NCBI GenBank assembly: GCA_963281155.1
Contig: CAUJLY010000006.1
Span: 806,001-870,000, forward strand
Reading direction: 5' to 3'
DNA from: Rhabditophanes sp. KR3021
Lineage: Eukaryota; Nematoda; Chromadorea; Rhabditida; Alloionematidae
Length of the DNA: 64,000 bases
Of this stretch, positions 45,065 to 55,924 are shown in pieces (within the stretch, counting starts at the first letter, position 1; every line of letters starts with the position of its first letter). The notes under the pieces are model-generated. The model saw only the letters and a list, made by a program, of their open reading frames with translations, ran no database searches and had not been told where the DNA came from. The translations under genes were made by a program, and so were the position numbers.

Positions 45065-45861
45065 AACCTTTTTGAATCATTTTTGAAACATATTTTATAT
45101 CATTTCAAGCAGAGTGTAGCTTCATCCCGATCGAATGAAATAAAAATAGAGGATAATGATTACCATGATAAAGTTTATCAATAGATTTTTAGAAGATACT
45201 CAGTTACCTATTTCTTGTTGTTGAAAAGGATGGGGATCGGAATATCTATTTGCTTCTATTCTATTCCCGACTTTTTCTGGTTTTGGAAATCTAAAGTAGA
45301 GATAAGTCATCTCTCAAATAAACGCATTTTCAACAAGGTCTTCTAAAGTGAAAGTTTGAATCTTTTTTATTGTCTTTTTATTTGGCTTTAAGGTGGCCAC
45401 AGTTTTTGTTATAATAGTAAAGCTATTTAAAGGTGTCTTTGTCCTGATTGTATCATTAAAAGCTTATCTTGTATTAGCATCATAAGGTGGGAAGGATTTA
45501 AATTTTACTATGAAATGATGGGGATATCAAAAACATTGCTGCACAAGTCCCAAAACTTCAAATTTTAATAGAAAATCTAATTCCAGTCATAAATATTAGT
45601 GATAAATACGATGTTTTTAAAAGACTTTAATTCCAATTAAGTTATTTTAAGATACAATGTGATGATATACAGATTCTTTTCCACATTATTAACCGCACAA
45701 AGGTATTCTTGATTCAAGTGAATTTCGGTATAAACATTTCCTTTTGACATGACAAAAATGTATTTATTAGGATAAAAGGTACTACAATATAATATAGATA
45801 GTACACGATAAAAACAATCACAACGATTTAAAAAATTCAAAGATTAGGGATATTGAACACC
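45065..45861. other. spacer
   Basis: No supportable gene. A short hydrophobic frame at about 45430-45490 ends in a stop. Confidence 0.35.
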
Positions 45862-46779
45862 CTATTGATTTGGCTTGTGGCGTCTGCGAAGTCCATATAA
45901 GCCTTTAAACTCAATGTTTTCGGGAGCGGCCATGTAGTATTGAGACCATTTATTTGTGTCTGCAAGCTGAGCCTTCTCTTTCACAAATGTTCTCAATAAT
46001 AGAGGATTGCGACGTTTGCGAAGTCCATATGGACCTTTTAATTCAATGGTTTCAGGAGCGGCCATGTAGTACTCAGACCACTTATTTGTGTCTGCGAGCT
46101 GAGCCTTTTCATTTACAAATTTTCTTAATAATAAATTAATATGTTTTAAATAAACAACTTACCTTCTTGGTTTAGTAACTACAATTGCACTTGCATCAGT
46201 CAAACTAAATTTTACATTTAAAGTTTTTGAATTTTAATAAGTAAACTTACGATTCATTTTCTTCAACAAGTGTTTTGTTCAATTCCATCTCGTCGACATT
46301 ATTTACGAATCTATATTTTAGAATTATTTAAATTTTCGAAAACTATACAACTTACTCTTTATTTTCGGCATCATCTTTAACAACATCAGCGGATATCATC
46401 TCCCCAACAACGCCTTCATCAATGTCAGACCACTCAATCCCTTCAAAAAGATCAGACCACTCAAATCCTTCCTCAAACTCACCCCACTTTGTATTCTCTA
46501 GAACATGGGATAGGTAATCCAATGGACGTGGAACGAAGAATTGCCCGGGAAAGCCTTCATTACTAAACAGATAAATGCTAATGAACCAGATTAAACTTAC
46601 CTTTCATCAGTCTCAGTAGGATGCCACTCGGGTGTCTTGGCCCAATCTTTATGGAAGGGATTTTCAGAGAAATAGTCCGTTTCAGAAGGATCGTTAGAGG
46701 GTTCGCGACAACTGTCCGAAATACCTTCAGAATCTCTTCCATCGAACATTTCCATAGACTCATCCAATGAATCGTTCAT
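45862..46779 (-). CDS. five-exon protein with C-terminal 42-residue tandem repeat
   Basis: Exons 46779-46601, 46562-46356, 46310-46251, 46204-46163 and 46123-45862 give one frame of 249 aa; introns are 37-46 bp and every junction is phase 2. No signal peptide or membrane span. The first 130 residues are acidic and Ser/Trp/Glu rich, with a repeated WGEFEEGFEWSDLFEGIEWSD stretch. A Lys-rich link follows, then two repeats of about 42 residues: KFVNEKAQLADTNKWSEYYM + AAPETIELKGPYGLRKRR and TFVKEKAQLADTNKWSQYYM + AAPENIEFKGLYGLRRRH. The acid-then-basic layout suggests an intracellular, perhaps nuclear, protein. I know no matching family. The consistent phase and short introns make the model strong although the function is unknown. 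Confidence 0.8.
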
Positions 46780-47136
46780 TTTTAAATAATCAACTAAAAA
46801 TAAAACATAACACATATTAATAGCTTTAAAATGACAATCACGCAATAGAGTACGAAAAATATTAAAACAATCAGTAAAAATGTAGTGCATTCGCGTAGAT
46901 CCACTAGAAGAAAATAATGCGAATTCAAACTACCAATTTTATTACATCAATAATATGAAATTAGACATAGAGTCTTTGATAGAATAACCTCTTTATTCAT
47001 AAAGAGTAAAGCGGTTAAAGTATGGACAATGAAATAAAATAATTTGGGAATAAATAATGACGTGGCCTGTAAAAGATGGCGACCATTCATTAGTGAACAT
47101 ACATTTGGGAAGACTCAATTGCCACCCATGATGTAA

Positions 47137-47364
47137 ATGTATCGTCAAATAGGTCTAGAGCGAAAAGGTGGAAGGGTAAACGTCAAATTACATATTGTCT
47201 TCCTAGGAATTGATCTTATTATTAATATAATTAATTACATAAATGCAAATAAACTCGATGAAATAGAGGTATCAATTCAGAAATCAGAAAATAATGAGTC
47301 GATTAGTTATAAATTAACATTTGTGATTAGAACTCTTCAAAGATTAAAAAGGTGTTTAATATAA
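47137..47364 (+). CDS. short ORF, unknown
   Basis: ATG-initiated frame of 75 codons (MYRQIGLERKGGRVNVKLHI...) with a hydrophobic core FLGIDLIINIINYIN followed by KLDEIEVSIQKSE. It could be the tail of an F-box-associated FTH-type domain, which has a similar ...L..I.I... pattern, but this is weak. It lacks neighbouring exons. Confidence 0.25.
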   Translation: MYRQIGLERKGGRVNVKLHIVFLGIDLIINIINYINANKLDEIEVSIQKSENNESISYKLTFVIRTLQRLKRCLI

Positions 47365-47448
47365 AATTGCAAATTTATTGAACAGCAATAATAAATTGGT
47401 AGATTCTTGATAAACCAGATAAAAGATAATGAGACACGTGCGGGAGTG

Positions 47449-47640
47449 CCTTTATTCAAAAATATAAATTAGGAATGTCTGATCTTACTAGAACGTAAGG
47501 TCTTACTAGTGAATTCCTTGTACAGGAAGCACAATAGAATACATAGAATAACTTGTGAAAGGGGACAAGTAAAACACGAGACGTAATCAAGGAACGCTTT
47601 ATTCAAAAATATAAATTAAGAATGTCTGACCTTACTACGA
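47449..47640 (+). repeat. direct repeat pair
   Basis: The words CTTTATTCAAAAATATAAATTA.GAATGTCTGA.CTTACTA occur at about 47452-47493 and again at about 47602-47643, 150 bases apart, nearly identical. Upstream each has GAGACACGTGC or GAGACGTAATC. Remnant of a tandem repeat or of long terminal sequence. Confidence 0.6.
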
Positions 47641-47994
47641 AGTAAGATCATTTATTTGTAAATGAAATACATAAGGTAAGCTTTGAGAATGACTTCAGTC
47701 AAGTTAGTAAACGTTTTTACAATTTATTTATAAAAATACTTCATGAAGCATGTTAATTCTGATTTATTTGTATCCATATCTAAAATTGTAATAATGCTTA
47801 TTAATATTATAAACACGGCAAGACTTGTAAATTTGTCTTAAGTATGCATGAAGTTGATTTCACACACCTTTTGGCATGCAAATAGACTAGTAGGATAAGT
47901 ATATTAATCTAAGTTGCAAACACTATCCATCATTCATTTATGAATAAGATAAGTATACCAATCTAATTTACAAGAACTATCAACCATTCATTTA

Positions 47995-48255
47995 TGACTT
48001 GACAAGAAAGACCAACTAGTTCTGGCCCCAGATGGCGAAAGTACTATCATCAAAGCTTCTCTTCCAACATTCCCAAACCATTTATCGAAGATGCCTTGAT
48101 TAAAGACTTTAGAGATGCTCCAGACTGTAGATGATTTGTGTGACTTCCTAACCGACAAAGTCAAAAGCGAACATGTTACCGAATTAGCTCAGCACAAATT
48201 CATTGCAAAGATAAACATTGTAGATGATAAGAAAAGAATGATTGTTTCAATGTAA
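47995..48255 (+). pseudogene. decayed coding region, family unknown
   Basis: One frame reads DKKDQLVLAPDGESTIIKAS..., another reads LQTVDDLCDFLTDKVKSEHV... to VDDKKRMIVSM and a TAA at about 48254. Both are protein-like, but they lie in different frames separated by stops. Not identified. Confidence 0.3.
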
Positions 48256-48351
48256 GATTGAAATAATTACCATTTTAATTTAAGTAAAAGGTTGTAATGC
48301 CAAGTTCTGCCATCAAACGTTTGAAATTTTTTATTAAATATTATTAGATAT

Positions 48352-48353
48352 GC

Positions 48354-48411
<58 letters not shown>

Positions 48412-48425
48412 TCCACCCGGTGGCG
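48352..48425 (+). tRNA. tRNA-Asn (GTT)
   Basis: Identical body to the other three Asn copies. 74 nt. Confidence 0.92.
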
Positions 48426-49730
48426 ATTATTTTTTAAACAAATTCATACCCCATTAGTTCATTCTTAATTAAAAATATGTATTTGATTACTTGGTTTCGT
48501 TAGTTGCCAAGTATCGAAAGTTTTGAAAAACAACTAGATCAATAAATATTAATCACTCATTATTCAGAAAAGTGTTGTACGGATCTTTACTAGACCGATA
48601 TAATAGTATTATTTTGCTCTTTCTAAAGTTTACAAATATATACTAAACCTATTCATTTATTCTATTTCTCATATTTATTCACCAACTAATTCATTCCATT
48701 GCAGATTTATGTTACCTTGATCAATTAGGTTAAATAGTTATGGGTCCAAATGCTTCTGAAAATATTTTTAACGACCATAACGTAGTACACTAATTTCAAA
48801 ACACTTTTGGTTGGAGTAATGTTAAAATATAACTTCCACTTTTTTATTAAAAACGCACATTTCTTTGATTTCAGTTTGCTTCTTAGTGTGCTTCATTTAA
48901 TTATTTTTATACCCTATGCGTCAATTTTATAAATGTTTTGTTAAAATATGGTGCACTATAATTTTAAAATAATTTCCAAAGCTAATTTTCTTAGGGTATC
49001 ATTTGAGATTTACATTGATCTGTCCATGACAAAACCAAACGCAGCACTTTTAGTAGGCATTGAGAAAAGCCGCCAAAGTAAACAATTTGATAATCATTCT
49101 TCCAATTTCAAAATTTATCCACTTCAAACCATACTAGATGAATTTAAATATACTTCCGACTTTGGATTGCACAATATCAAAAAGGAGTAGGTCCAAAGTT
49201 TGATTGAGTTACGGAATAATTGGATAACTTTGATCCCAATGAAACTATTAATGTTCTATATGAAATGGTTAAAAATGTAATTGGATTCAAACTAATTTTG
49301 ATTTAGGTGCTCTATCTTTTTGATATCAAACACGACAAAGCATTTAATGAGAAATATTTGAATTTATATCTTGAAAAATGTAAAGCTTTTAGAACAAAGT
49401 TGACTAAAATGTTATGTAACGAGGAGTTAATTTTACCAGCGTCACCAACTACTGTTCCATTCCATCGTAATTACTTTTTAATAAAGCCAACTTTCATATT
49501 CTAAAGTTTTCAACGCTTTAGGTTTTCTAGTTATTTGATGTTCAAATTGCAGATGCACCAAATAATGGTAAAATTTTATTTAATAATGCAATTTAAATTG
49601 AAAATATTTTTGGTGGTTGGAAAGAAGCTATTTGATGCGTATATTTATAATTCATACTCAAAGTAAAATCATTTTATTATATCTGATTGATTAAAGACAT
49701 TATTAGAAAAAATATTACAAAAAGAGAATT
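48426..49730. other. spacer with decayed frames
   Basis: Frames at 48948-49190 (ATG; ISKANFLRVSFEIYIDLS...) and 49307-49504 (YLNLYLEKCKAFRTKL...LILPASPTTVPFH) are protein-like, the second with a weak amidase-like ILPA.PT.PF pattern, but no connected model is possible. Probably pseudogene debris related to that near 38.1-38.9 kb. Confidence 0.3.
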
Positions 49731-49812
49731 TGATCAGAGTGGGATTCGAACCCACGCCTCCGAAGAGACTGGTGCCTTAAACCAGCGCCTTAGACCGCTC
49801 GGCCATCTGACC
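49731..49812 (-). tRNA. tRNA-Leu (AAG)
   Basis: 82 nt, same body as the copy at 31866 but with acceptor 3' strand TCTGATC, giving full pairing. Anticodon loop TTAAGGC, variable arm TCTCTTCGGAGG. Confidence 0.92.
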
Positions 49813-49910
49813 TATCATAATCAAGTTGATATCAGGGATACATTTTTATAAACTTTAAGCATCAAAAAATAATAGAAAAATGGTTATTAAAACAAAAGCA
49901 AAAAGATTGT

Positions 49911-49990
49911 TGATCAGAGTGGGATTCGAACCCACGCCATTACTGACTGGTGCCTAAAACCAGCGCCTTAGACCACTCGGCCATCTGACC
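49911..49990 (-). tRNA. tRNA-Leu (TAG)
   Basis: 80 nt, closely related to the adjacent Leu(AAG) gene but with loop TTTAGGC (TAG) and a shorter, poorly paired variable arm (TCAGTAATGG). Acceptor and T arm intact. Probably functional, but the variable arm is odd. Confidence 0.8.
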
Positions 49991-50109
49991 TATAACTATG
50001 CATCTTATTTAATTGCAATAATATGGCAAAAAAATGTAATCGTTAAAAATAGATATTAGCTATATTTAAAGCACCAAAATTGAGCAGAGATTATTGCAAA
50101 AAGAGAATT

Positions 50110-50191
50110 TGATCAAAGTGGCATTCGAACCTACGCCTCCAAAAAGACTGGTGCCTTAAACCAGTGCCTTAGACCGCACGGCCATTTAACT
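50110..50191 (-). pseudogene. tRNA-Leu (AAG), degraded copy
   Basis: 82 nt aligned to the Leu(AAG) at 49731. Acceptor AGTTAAA/CTTTGATC no longer pairs properly; D arm, T stem (GTAGG/ATGCC) and variable arm also carry changes. The 3' flank (GCAAAAAGAGAATTTGATCA in plus orientation) matches that of the 49731 gene. Confidence 0.75.
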
Positions 50192-50270
50192 CGAAATTAA
50201 AGTGATTGTTATATGCATACTATCATTGAACATCAAAATTGAGTTCCCTATTAAAATTTGCCAATCATCA

Positions 50271-50344
50271 GCCGCCATAGCTCAGTCGGTTAGAGCGTGG
50301 GTCTAATAAGCCCAAGGTCGCAGGTTCGACCCCTGCTGGCGGCA
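50271..50344 (+). tRNA. tRNA-Ile (AAT)
   Basis: Identical body to the copy at 41448. 74 nt. Confidence 0.92.
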
Positions 50345-50608
50345 ATAATTTTTTGCCTTTTAAAAAACAGATGAATGTTGTATAAGGACTATAGTATTTA
50401 TTACATTAAGCGTTTTCATTTACATAGCTGGAAATATTTGCTTCATATTGGTGTCATCCAACATATTTAATTCCTCTCAATTAATCATTTTTTAATTAAC
50501 AGAAATTATTTTTACATATTGACGCCTAAAATTATAAAAATGAATTATTGTGTGGTTATTTAAACATCTAAACGGTTATTAATAAAAATTACTGAAAGAA
50601 CCAAAAAA

Positions 50609-50680
50609 TGCCGCATACAGGGATTGAACCTGTGACCTTCGGTTTACAAGACCGACGCTCTGCCACTGAGCTAAGACGGC
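50609..50680 (-). tRNA. tRNA-Thr (TGT)
   Basis: 72 nt, anticodon stem TCGGT-CTTGTAA-ACCGA, acceptor GCCGTCT/ATGCGGC with one T-G and one mismatch-like pair. T loop TTCAATC. Confidence 0.88.
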
Positions 50681-50827
50681 TTGCTTTCGTACTTTGAAGT
50701 TCTCTTTTGTTCCAATTGCCAAATCATGGAAGCAATAATTACATATTTAAACTAAAATTATGTAAGACATTTTAACCAAATTCTACTTATAAAAGTGATA
50801 AAGAATAATTTCATGGTCATCAATACT

Positions 50828-50899
50828 GGGGATATAGCTCAGGGGTAGAGCGCTCCCTTAGCATGGGAGAGGGCTGGGGTTCGATTCCCTATATCTCCA
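50828..50899 (+). tRNA. tRNA-Ala (AGC)
   Basis: 72 nt, anticodon stem CTCCC-TTAGCAT-GGGAG, acceptor GGGGATA/TATCTCC, T arm TGGGG-TTCGATT-CCCTA, then TCTTTTTG. Confidence 0.92.
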
Positions 50900-50975
50900 A
50901 ATATCTTTTTGCAAATTACAGATTTATTTGAAAGTATTTAAAATTTAGTTGATAAGGAATAATAATTATTAGCAG

Positions 50976-51039
50976 TCGGATAAAGCTCAGACTAAAGAAC
51001 TTCTTTAGTAGGATCATTGTTCATTTCCCTATATCACCA
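50976..51039 (+). pseudogene. degenerate tRNA-Ala-like relic
   Basis: CGGATAAAGCTCAGACTAAA ... TTCATTTCCCTATATCACCAA follows the order of the Ala(AGC) gene 150 bases upstream (GGGGATATAGCTCAGGGG... TTCGATTCCCTATATCTCCAA) with many changes and shortened loops. A tandem copy in decay. Confidence 0.5.
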
Positions 51040-51161
51040 ATAATACTTTCGCCGTGAATTTAAAAAATGGATCTATGCAATCTTATTAGTTTAATTCAAT
51101 TTTCATGAAAATGATCATGACATAAGAATTCATTGTATGCTTTTAAAGCAAAAAGATTTTA

Positions 51162-51233
51162 TGACCCCGACGTGATTTGAACACGCAGCCTTCCGATCTG
51201 GAGTCGGACGCGCTACCGTTGCGCCACGGAGTC
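51162..51233 (-). tRNA. tRNA-Trp (CCA)
   Basis: 72 nt, anticodon loop CTCCAGA, acceptor GACTCCG/CGGGGTC, T loop TTCAAAT. Confidence 0.92.
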
Positions 51234-51345
51234 ATGTTACTGTATTTTTTAACTTATAGTATGTACGGTCATTTTACTATAGAGTAGGAAAAGTTGATTA
51301 AAAAGATAAAATATAACTTATTGTTAAATCGACAAAAGTATTTTC

Positions 51346-51427
51346 CGCTCAGAGCAGGGTTCGAACCTACGCGGGAAAATCCCAATAGATTTCAAGTCTA
51401 TCTCCTTAACCACTCGGACATCTGAGC
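51346..51427 (-). tRNA. tRNA-Ser (TGA)
   Basis: Identical body to the copy at 41691. 82 nt. Confidence 0.92.
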
Positions 51428-51557
51428 CGAAAACTAAATATTTCATTGCAACTAATCCTAAACATCGCTCTTTTAACGCTTAAAAACAAGGAAATATAAA
51501 TCGTGGTGGCAAACAATTGTATCTAATAGACATTGGAGCAAAAATGTTCAAAAAGGT

Positions 51558-51629
51558 TGCCTATTGCAGGAATCGAACCTACGTCGTCTCGGCCACAACG
51601 AGAAGTACTAACCACTATACTAAATAGGC
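51558..51629 (-). tRNA. tRNA-His (GTG)
   Basis: 72 nt, anticodon stem TCTCG-TTGTGGC-CGAGA, acceptor GCCTATT/AATAGGC. The genome encodes a G just before the first base (51630); in eukaryotes this -1 G is normally added post-transcriptionally. Confidence 0.92.
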
Positions 51630-51785
51630 CGTAGGTTAAACTTCTTGATTGATACCAGACTTTCAAGTAAGATTGATACTTTTTTGAAAACATTGACAAA
51701 TAGTATTTAATGCTTCAACTCATACTAGTATTTTATGTTTAAAATAAAATTAAGATCTCTTCAATGTAAAATGAGTCAACTATCA

Positions 51786-51867
51786 GCATCTATGTCCGAG
51801 CGGTTAAGGAGATTGATTAGAAATCAATTGGGCTTTGCCCGCGCAGGTTCGAATCCTGCTGGATGCG
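51786..51867 (+). tRNA. tRNA-Ser (AGA)
   Basis: 82 nt, anticodon stem ATTGA-TTAGAAA-TCAAT, variable arm TGGGCTTTGCCCG, acceptor GCATCTA/TGGATGC. A T-run follows. Confidence 0.92.
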
Positions 51868-52020
51868 AAATTTTTTGTTTTTAAAACAGTCAAAAGACAA
51901 ACTTTAGACGTAGTATTTTGTAACAATTTAATTCAAATAATTTCTTTTAACTTTGGGATTAATTTTACTTTTGTTGGACTACATTCGTTTTTAATTAAAA
52001 CATTTAACATTCTTTTCTAA

Positions 52021-52308
52021 AATGAAACTCTTAAATCTTACTTGTGCTGTTTTCTTGATTGTATCTGGTTTGTTTGCTCAATGCACTTATAATGGAAAAT
52101 AGCCCATTAGTGACAAAAACAACGGAAAGCAATGGAAGGTGATTGATTGACAGACTGAGAAGAATAGCTGGGAATATACATGAAAGAAGGGTAATTGAAA
52201 GGATTCATAGTTTACCTGTAAGAAGTTTAGTAAGACATGGAAATCGCAGAGCAAGAGAAATACCACTATTACCAAGACTGTTGTTACCAGAGGTTGGTAC
52301 TAAATAAG
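52021..52308 (+). pseudogene. secreted basic protein frame with five internal TGA/TAG codons
   Basis: ATG at 52021 encodes a clean signal peptide (MKLLNLTCAVFLIVSGLFAQ) and CTYNGK. The same frame then continues for about 70 more codons with five stops: TAG, TGA, TGA, TGA, TAG, and ends in TAA. Between stops the sequence is consistent with one protein rich in Lys, Trp, Asn and Thr (DKNNGKQWKVID, QTEKNSWEYT, FTCKKFSKTWKSQSK, TKTVVTRGWY). All internal stops are one C-to-T or G-to-A change from Arg, Gln or Trp codons. The simplest reading is a young pseudogene that kept its frame. No homologue was recognised. Confidence 0.45.
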
Positions 52309-52344
52309 TAAAAGATATTTTGCAATTAAAGTTCAAAAAGTTAA

Positions 52345-52417
52345 TGCCACGAGCAGGGATCGAACCAGCGACATTTAGATCTTCAGTCTAACGCTCTCCC
52401 AACTGAGCTATCATGGC
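52345..52417 (-). tRNA. tRNA-Phe (GAA)
   Basis: 73 nt, anticodon stem TTAGA-CTGAAGA-TCTAA, acceptor GCCATGA/TCGTGGC, T loop TTCGATC. Confidence 0.92.
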
Positions 52418-52870
52418 ATATCATTTGAGATTTTGAATCACAACATTGAGTAAAAGTTTAACAAAATAAATATGTATTTAGAAATTAATTACTGAATAAA
52501 AACAAGATGACAAGGGGTGATAGCTGTATGTAAAGTTGTTTGACTGAACACACTACTATGTTTTAAGGATAAAAATAAAAGCGTGCTAAATAATAAAGAA
52601 TGGTGTGTGTGATTGACAACAACTTAAAGTGATGAGTAATCTTCGCCCAATTAAGTATAATCAACTTGTATCTCTTGTTCGAGAGATTACTTGGAGTAAA
52701 TCCAAATGCTAATAACAAATTATCAAAAGCAGTAAATTTTTGAAGAATCTAAACACATCGTTAGTTTAATATCAGATTTTATTGCAGAAGTATAGGATAA
52801 AAAAGACAAATGTTTACAAAATTTTACTTAAGCAAACTATTATTACATTAAAAGAAAGGAATATAATACA
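52418..52870. other. spacer
   Basis: A 26-codon frame from 52631 (MSNLRPIKYNQLVSLVREIT...) is isolated and not called. Nothing else was seen. Confidence 0.35.
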
Positions 52871-54767
52871 TTAAATTAAGTGTATACTATGAAGATCCTC
52901 AATATTACATAATTCTGAATCATTTCTGGTCCAAGTCTCTTCGGCAATATTGTACGCATGAATATCCTGCAATATTTCCTCTTCAGTTTTGCCACCAAAT
53001 AAAACAACAGTCTCTTTAATTTGACAGCATTTGGCATTGTGTACGGGCATTGGCAAATTAGAGGTTCTTCTCCATGAATTGGCTCTTGTATCGAAAATTT
53101 CACATCCATTATTAGCCTCAATAAAATTTACTCTCAGATTTTCATTAAATATTGGCATATGGCCTCCTGCTTTCATTATATCTGTGTTATTGTATTGGCA
53201 AACGGCAGAATAATCAAGACCGATAATCGACATTGGAAGTGTTGTCCATAAACCTTCTCGCAAATCATACCTACAATAATAAAAATTGGAAATATATTCC
53301 TTAGTTATAATATTTCACCTTAAAGCCGCGTGAGATAAGCCTCCAATACCATACACTGAGTTATTCAAAACTACAGATGATTGCAAAGAAATATTAACTG
53401 GTAAGCTTGGGCCTTTTCTCCATTTCATAGACGGAATATCCAAACTAAATTATAAATACTTATCAGTTTCCACAATTTAAAGATAACTTACATAGTCATG
53501 TTAGAAGGTGGGTCAAAATAGTCCTTGCGATTTCGGCCAAATACCATGATTTCATTATTAACCTTGGCAGAGCAACTGTACAAATTTGTCGGATAACTTC
53601 TGGCGTAGCAGAACTTTGTTTTTCTCGACTCTAAGCTAAATTTATCAATACCAAATATTTTATCTTCACCTGAATTGTCACTGCTATCCATATCTTCTTT
53701 ACCAAAAACAAAAAGATCATTATCAACTCTTTCACACCCAAACGAGTAAAAGTTTGTTTGGATAACCCCAAATGGACGTGAGATTTCAGTATCAATGTTA
53801 TAAGCAAATACATCATTACTTTCAGAAACTAAAAAGGTAATTAATGATGAAAAGTTATACTTGCCAATCAAAACTTCTTCAGCTTGTGGATTATTTGGGA
53901 TAGTACATTTCATCTTACTATGTATTTTAGCATACAAAAAACAGGCAACTTCGTCGATTTCAAATATCTTTTTGTAAAGAGCAGGAAGTCTTTTGGCGAA
54001 ATCAAATGAGATGTATTGAAAATTGATCCCTTTTATTACTTCCAGAAAAAAATGCTTTCTCGAGTTAAAGTTCGAATTGAGCCATTGGACAAAAAATACA
54101 AACATTGTATCTTGGCATTTCGAGAAAGTAAAATTTGTATCGAAGATCTCGATAAAGATATTGTAGCCAACATTATTGAAATGATCATTTTCCATGTAAA
54201 TCTATAACAATATTTAGAAATTGCTCAATTATCTTGTGCTTACCTCAAAGTGAATGTTAAAGTGTTCTTTCATAGGTTTTAACAAAGATGGCAAACATTT
54301 GTCCTTGCAGTAAGTAAATATTTCCATGGGTATCAATTCATTGCCCAAGATCCAACATGTAACATCTCTCTAAAACAAATGATTACGATAAATAAAATTA
54401 AGGTGTGGTAAATTTACCTCAATGGATGGTATTCTAAATACATTATAAATATTAATCATTTGATAAATATTTTGAGCGGTAATTTGAAACCCGTTATTTG
54501 AGAGCATGTACCGAAGATACAAATTCATTTCAACAAACGTCAATTCAAGGCAATCGATTTCAGCTAAAAATATAATAAAACATACACAATTATCAAAATA
54601 ATTAATTTACCTATTGTCAGATCAGGTGATAACAAATTGTGAAACCATTCATTGTGAGCGTGCATAATAAACTTTGATACCATTACAAAGGTGTCATTTT
54701 TTAGATTTACTCGTAGATCTGCATACGGATTGTGCTCCAAAAGTGCAGGAAAGTGAGTGAAAAACAT
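52871..54767 (-). CDS. BTB-BACK-Kelch protein
   Basis: Six exons (54767-54611, 54563-54418, 54369-54244, 54201-53492, 53444-53319, 53270-52871) with introns of 42-48 bp encode 554 aa. BTB domain at the N terminus (YADLRVNLKNDTFVMVSKFI, HNEWFHNLL) through about residue 110. A BACK-like helical region follows (CWILGNEL..., VQWLNSNFNSRKHFFLEVI). The second half has Kelch blades: VFAYNIDTEISRP..., NDLFVFGKED, NEIMVFGRNRK, WRKGPSLPVNIS, VYGIGGLS, GGHMPIF, CEIFDTRANSWRRTSNLPMP and VVLFGGKTEEE...IHAYNIAEETW. Such proteins usually act as Cullin-3 substrate adaptors. Blades are divergent (fewer GG pairs than typical). All exons keep a single frame. Confidence 0.88.
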
Positions 54768-55924
54768 TTTAAATATGCCAACAACCTCAACTTATTTAGA
54801 CAACGTACTTTTGATGAAATTCAAATATCTTGCTTCGATGTATGCACCAATTGGTAGGATATTTACGTTTTAGTTGTCAAGAAATTTGTTAATGCCCCAC
54901 ACAGATAGTACACTTACTGATTGGTAGGCTACGCATTTTCTAATAAACTATATTACTAAACCTACGCACAGGTCTAAATTTCAGGTTGAAATCCAGGTTA
55001 GGTCCAGGTATACTATGAGTTATATTTGATAGAACATGAAGTATTCTCCTCAGAAGGGATAATAATCAAAAAGTTAATTAAACTTCCATCGGTATTCACT
55101 GAATGTGCTTACAAATTCAGTTCCTTCGGAATCATCACCATAAATAATTGCAGCACCAATATTCAAGATAGTAAACACTTGTTTGAACATGTTGAACTGT
55201 TACTAAATATTCAGAACTTTCTTATATACTAAATAACCTTTTCTTATCTCCATTTGCTCACATATAATATATTTGGTCACATTGTTCCTAATATTTCATA
55301 GAAGATAGTCATATTGCTACCAATCATTTAAAACAAGATTTCATGTAAGGAGTTAATATTTGGTGCCTAAAATATTAAATGTTTAATATGATATCATAAT
55401 GTCTATTGATATAATTTAGTATTTATGATCCTATAGTCATTTAGCCAAGGTTCAATTTTGATCAGTACAAACTCTTGTCAAAAAGATAAGTGAAACCGAA
55501 GTTTTCGTCATGTTTATGCAAATATGCAATGAATTTTTCTAAATATACAAACAAAAACAAACTTTGCACAATAAAAATGTACACTAAATTTCTCTTAAAC
55601 TACAGACAAGAAACAAACATCGTATGATAAATTGTCTTTTCATAATATCGCAGCATTCATTTGTAGGTCTCAAAACATTAGTTTCCTTCATTTTTAAATA
55701 TTCCTTTATTTGATAACAATAATGCGTTATTAAAATAAATTGAACTAGACTATTATTTTTGTAATGTCTTATTATATATTCAAATTTTTATAAGACATAT
55801 ATCGGCACTTATATCTGCTAATTATATGTTTGATTTTACTAAGATATAAGTGTCATGATACAATACAACTGATATTAATTCTCTGTCTGTTACAAAGTTG
55901 ACAAACAACCTATTGTGAACATAA
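54768..55924. other. spacer
   Basis: A 68-codon frame at 55026 has no motif and no start context. AT-rich otherwise. Confidence 0.4.

Larger units (their letters stand above)
44450..45070. repeat. segmental duplication, copy 1
   Basis: Aligns with 61056-61676. Shared words include TTAACATGATATCATCAATT, TTGGCTCGTAAATAAACTGC, a tRNA-Arg, CGTGAGACCTATATAAAATC and a tRNA-Lys. Copy 1 carries the damaged tRNA-Arg. Divergence is modest, mostly single-base differences and small indels. Confidence 0.85.
46780..48351. other. spacer with relics
   Basis: Contains the 75-codon frame at 47137, the direct repeat pair at 47449/47599 and the decayed region at 47995 listed separately. The rest is AT-rich. 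Confidence 0.35.
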
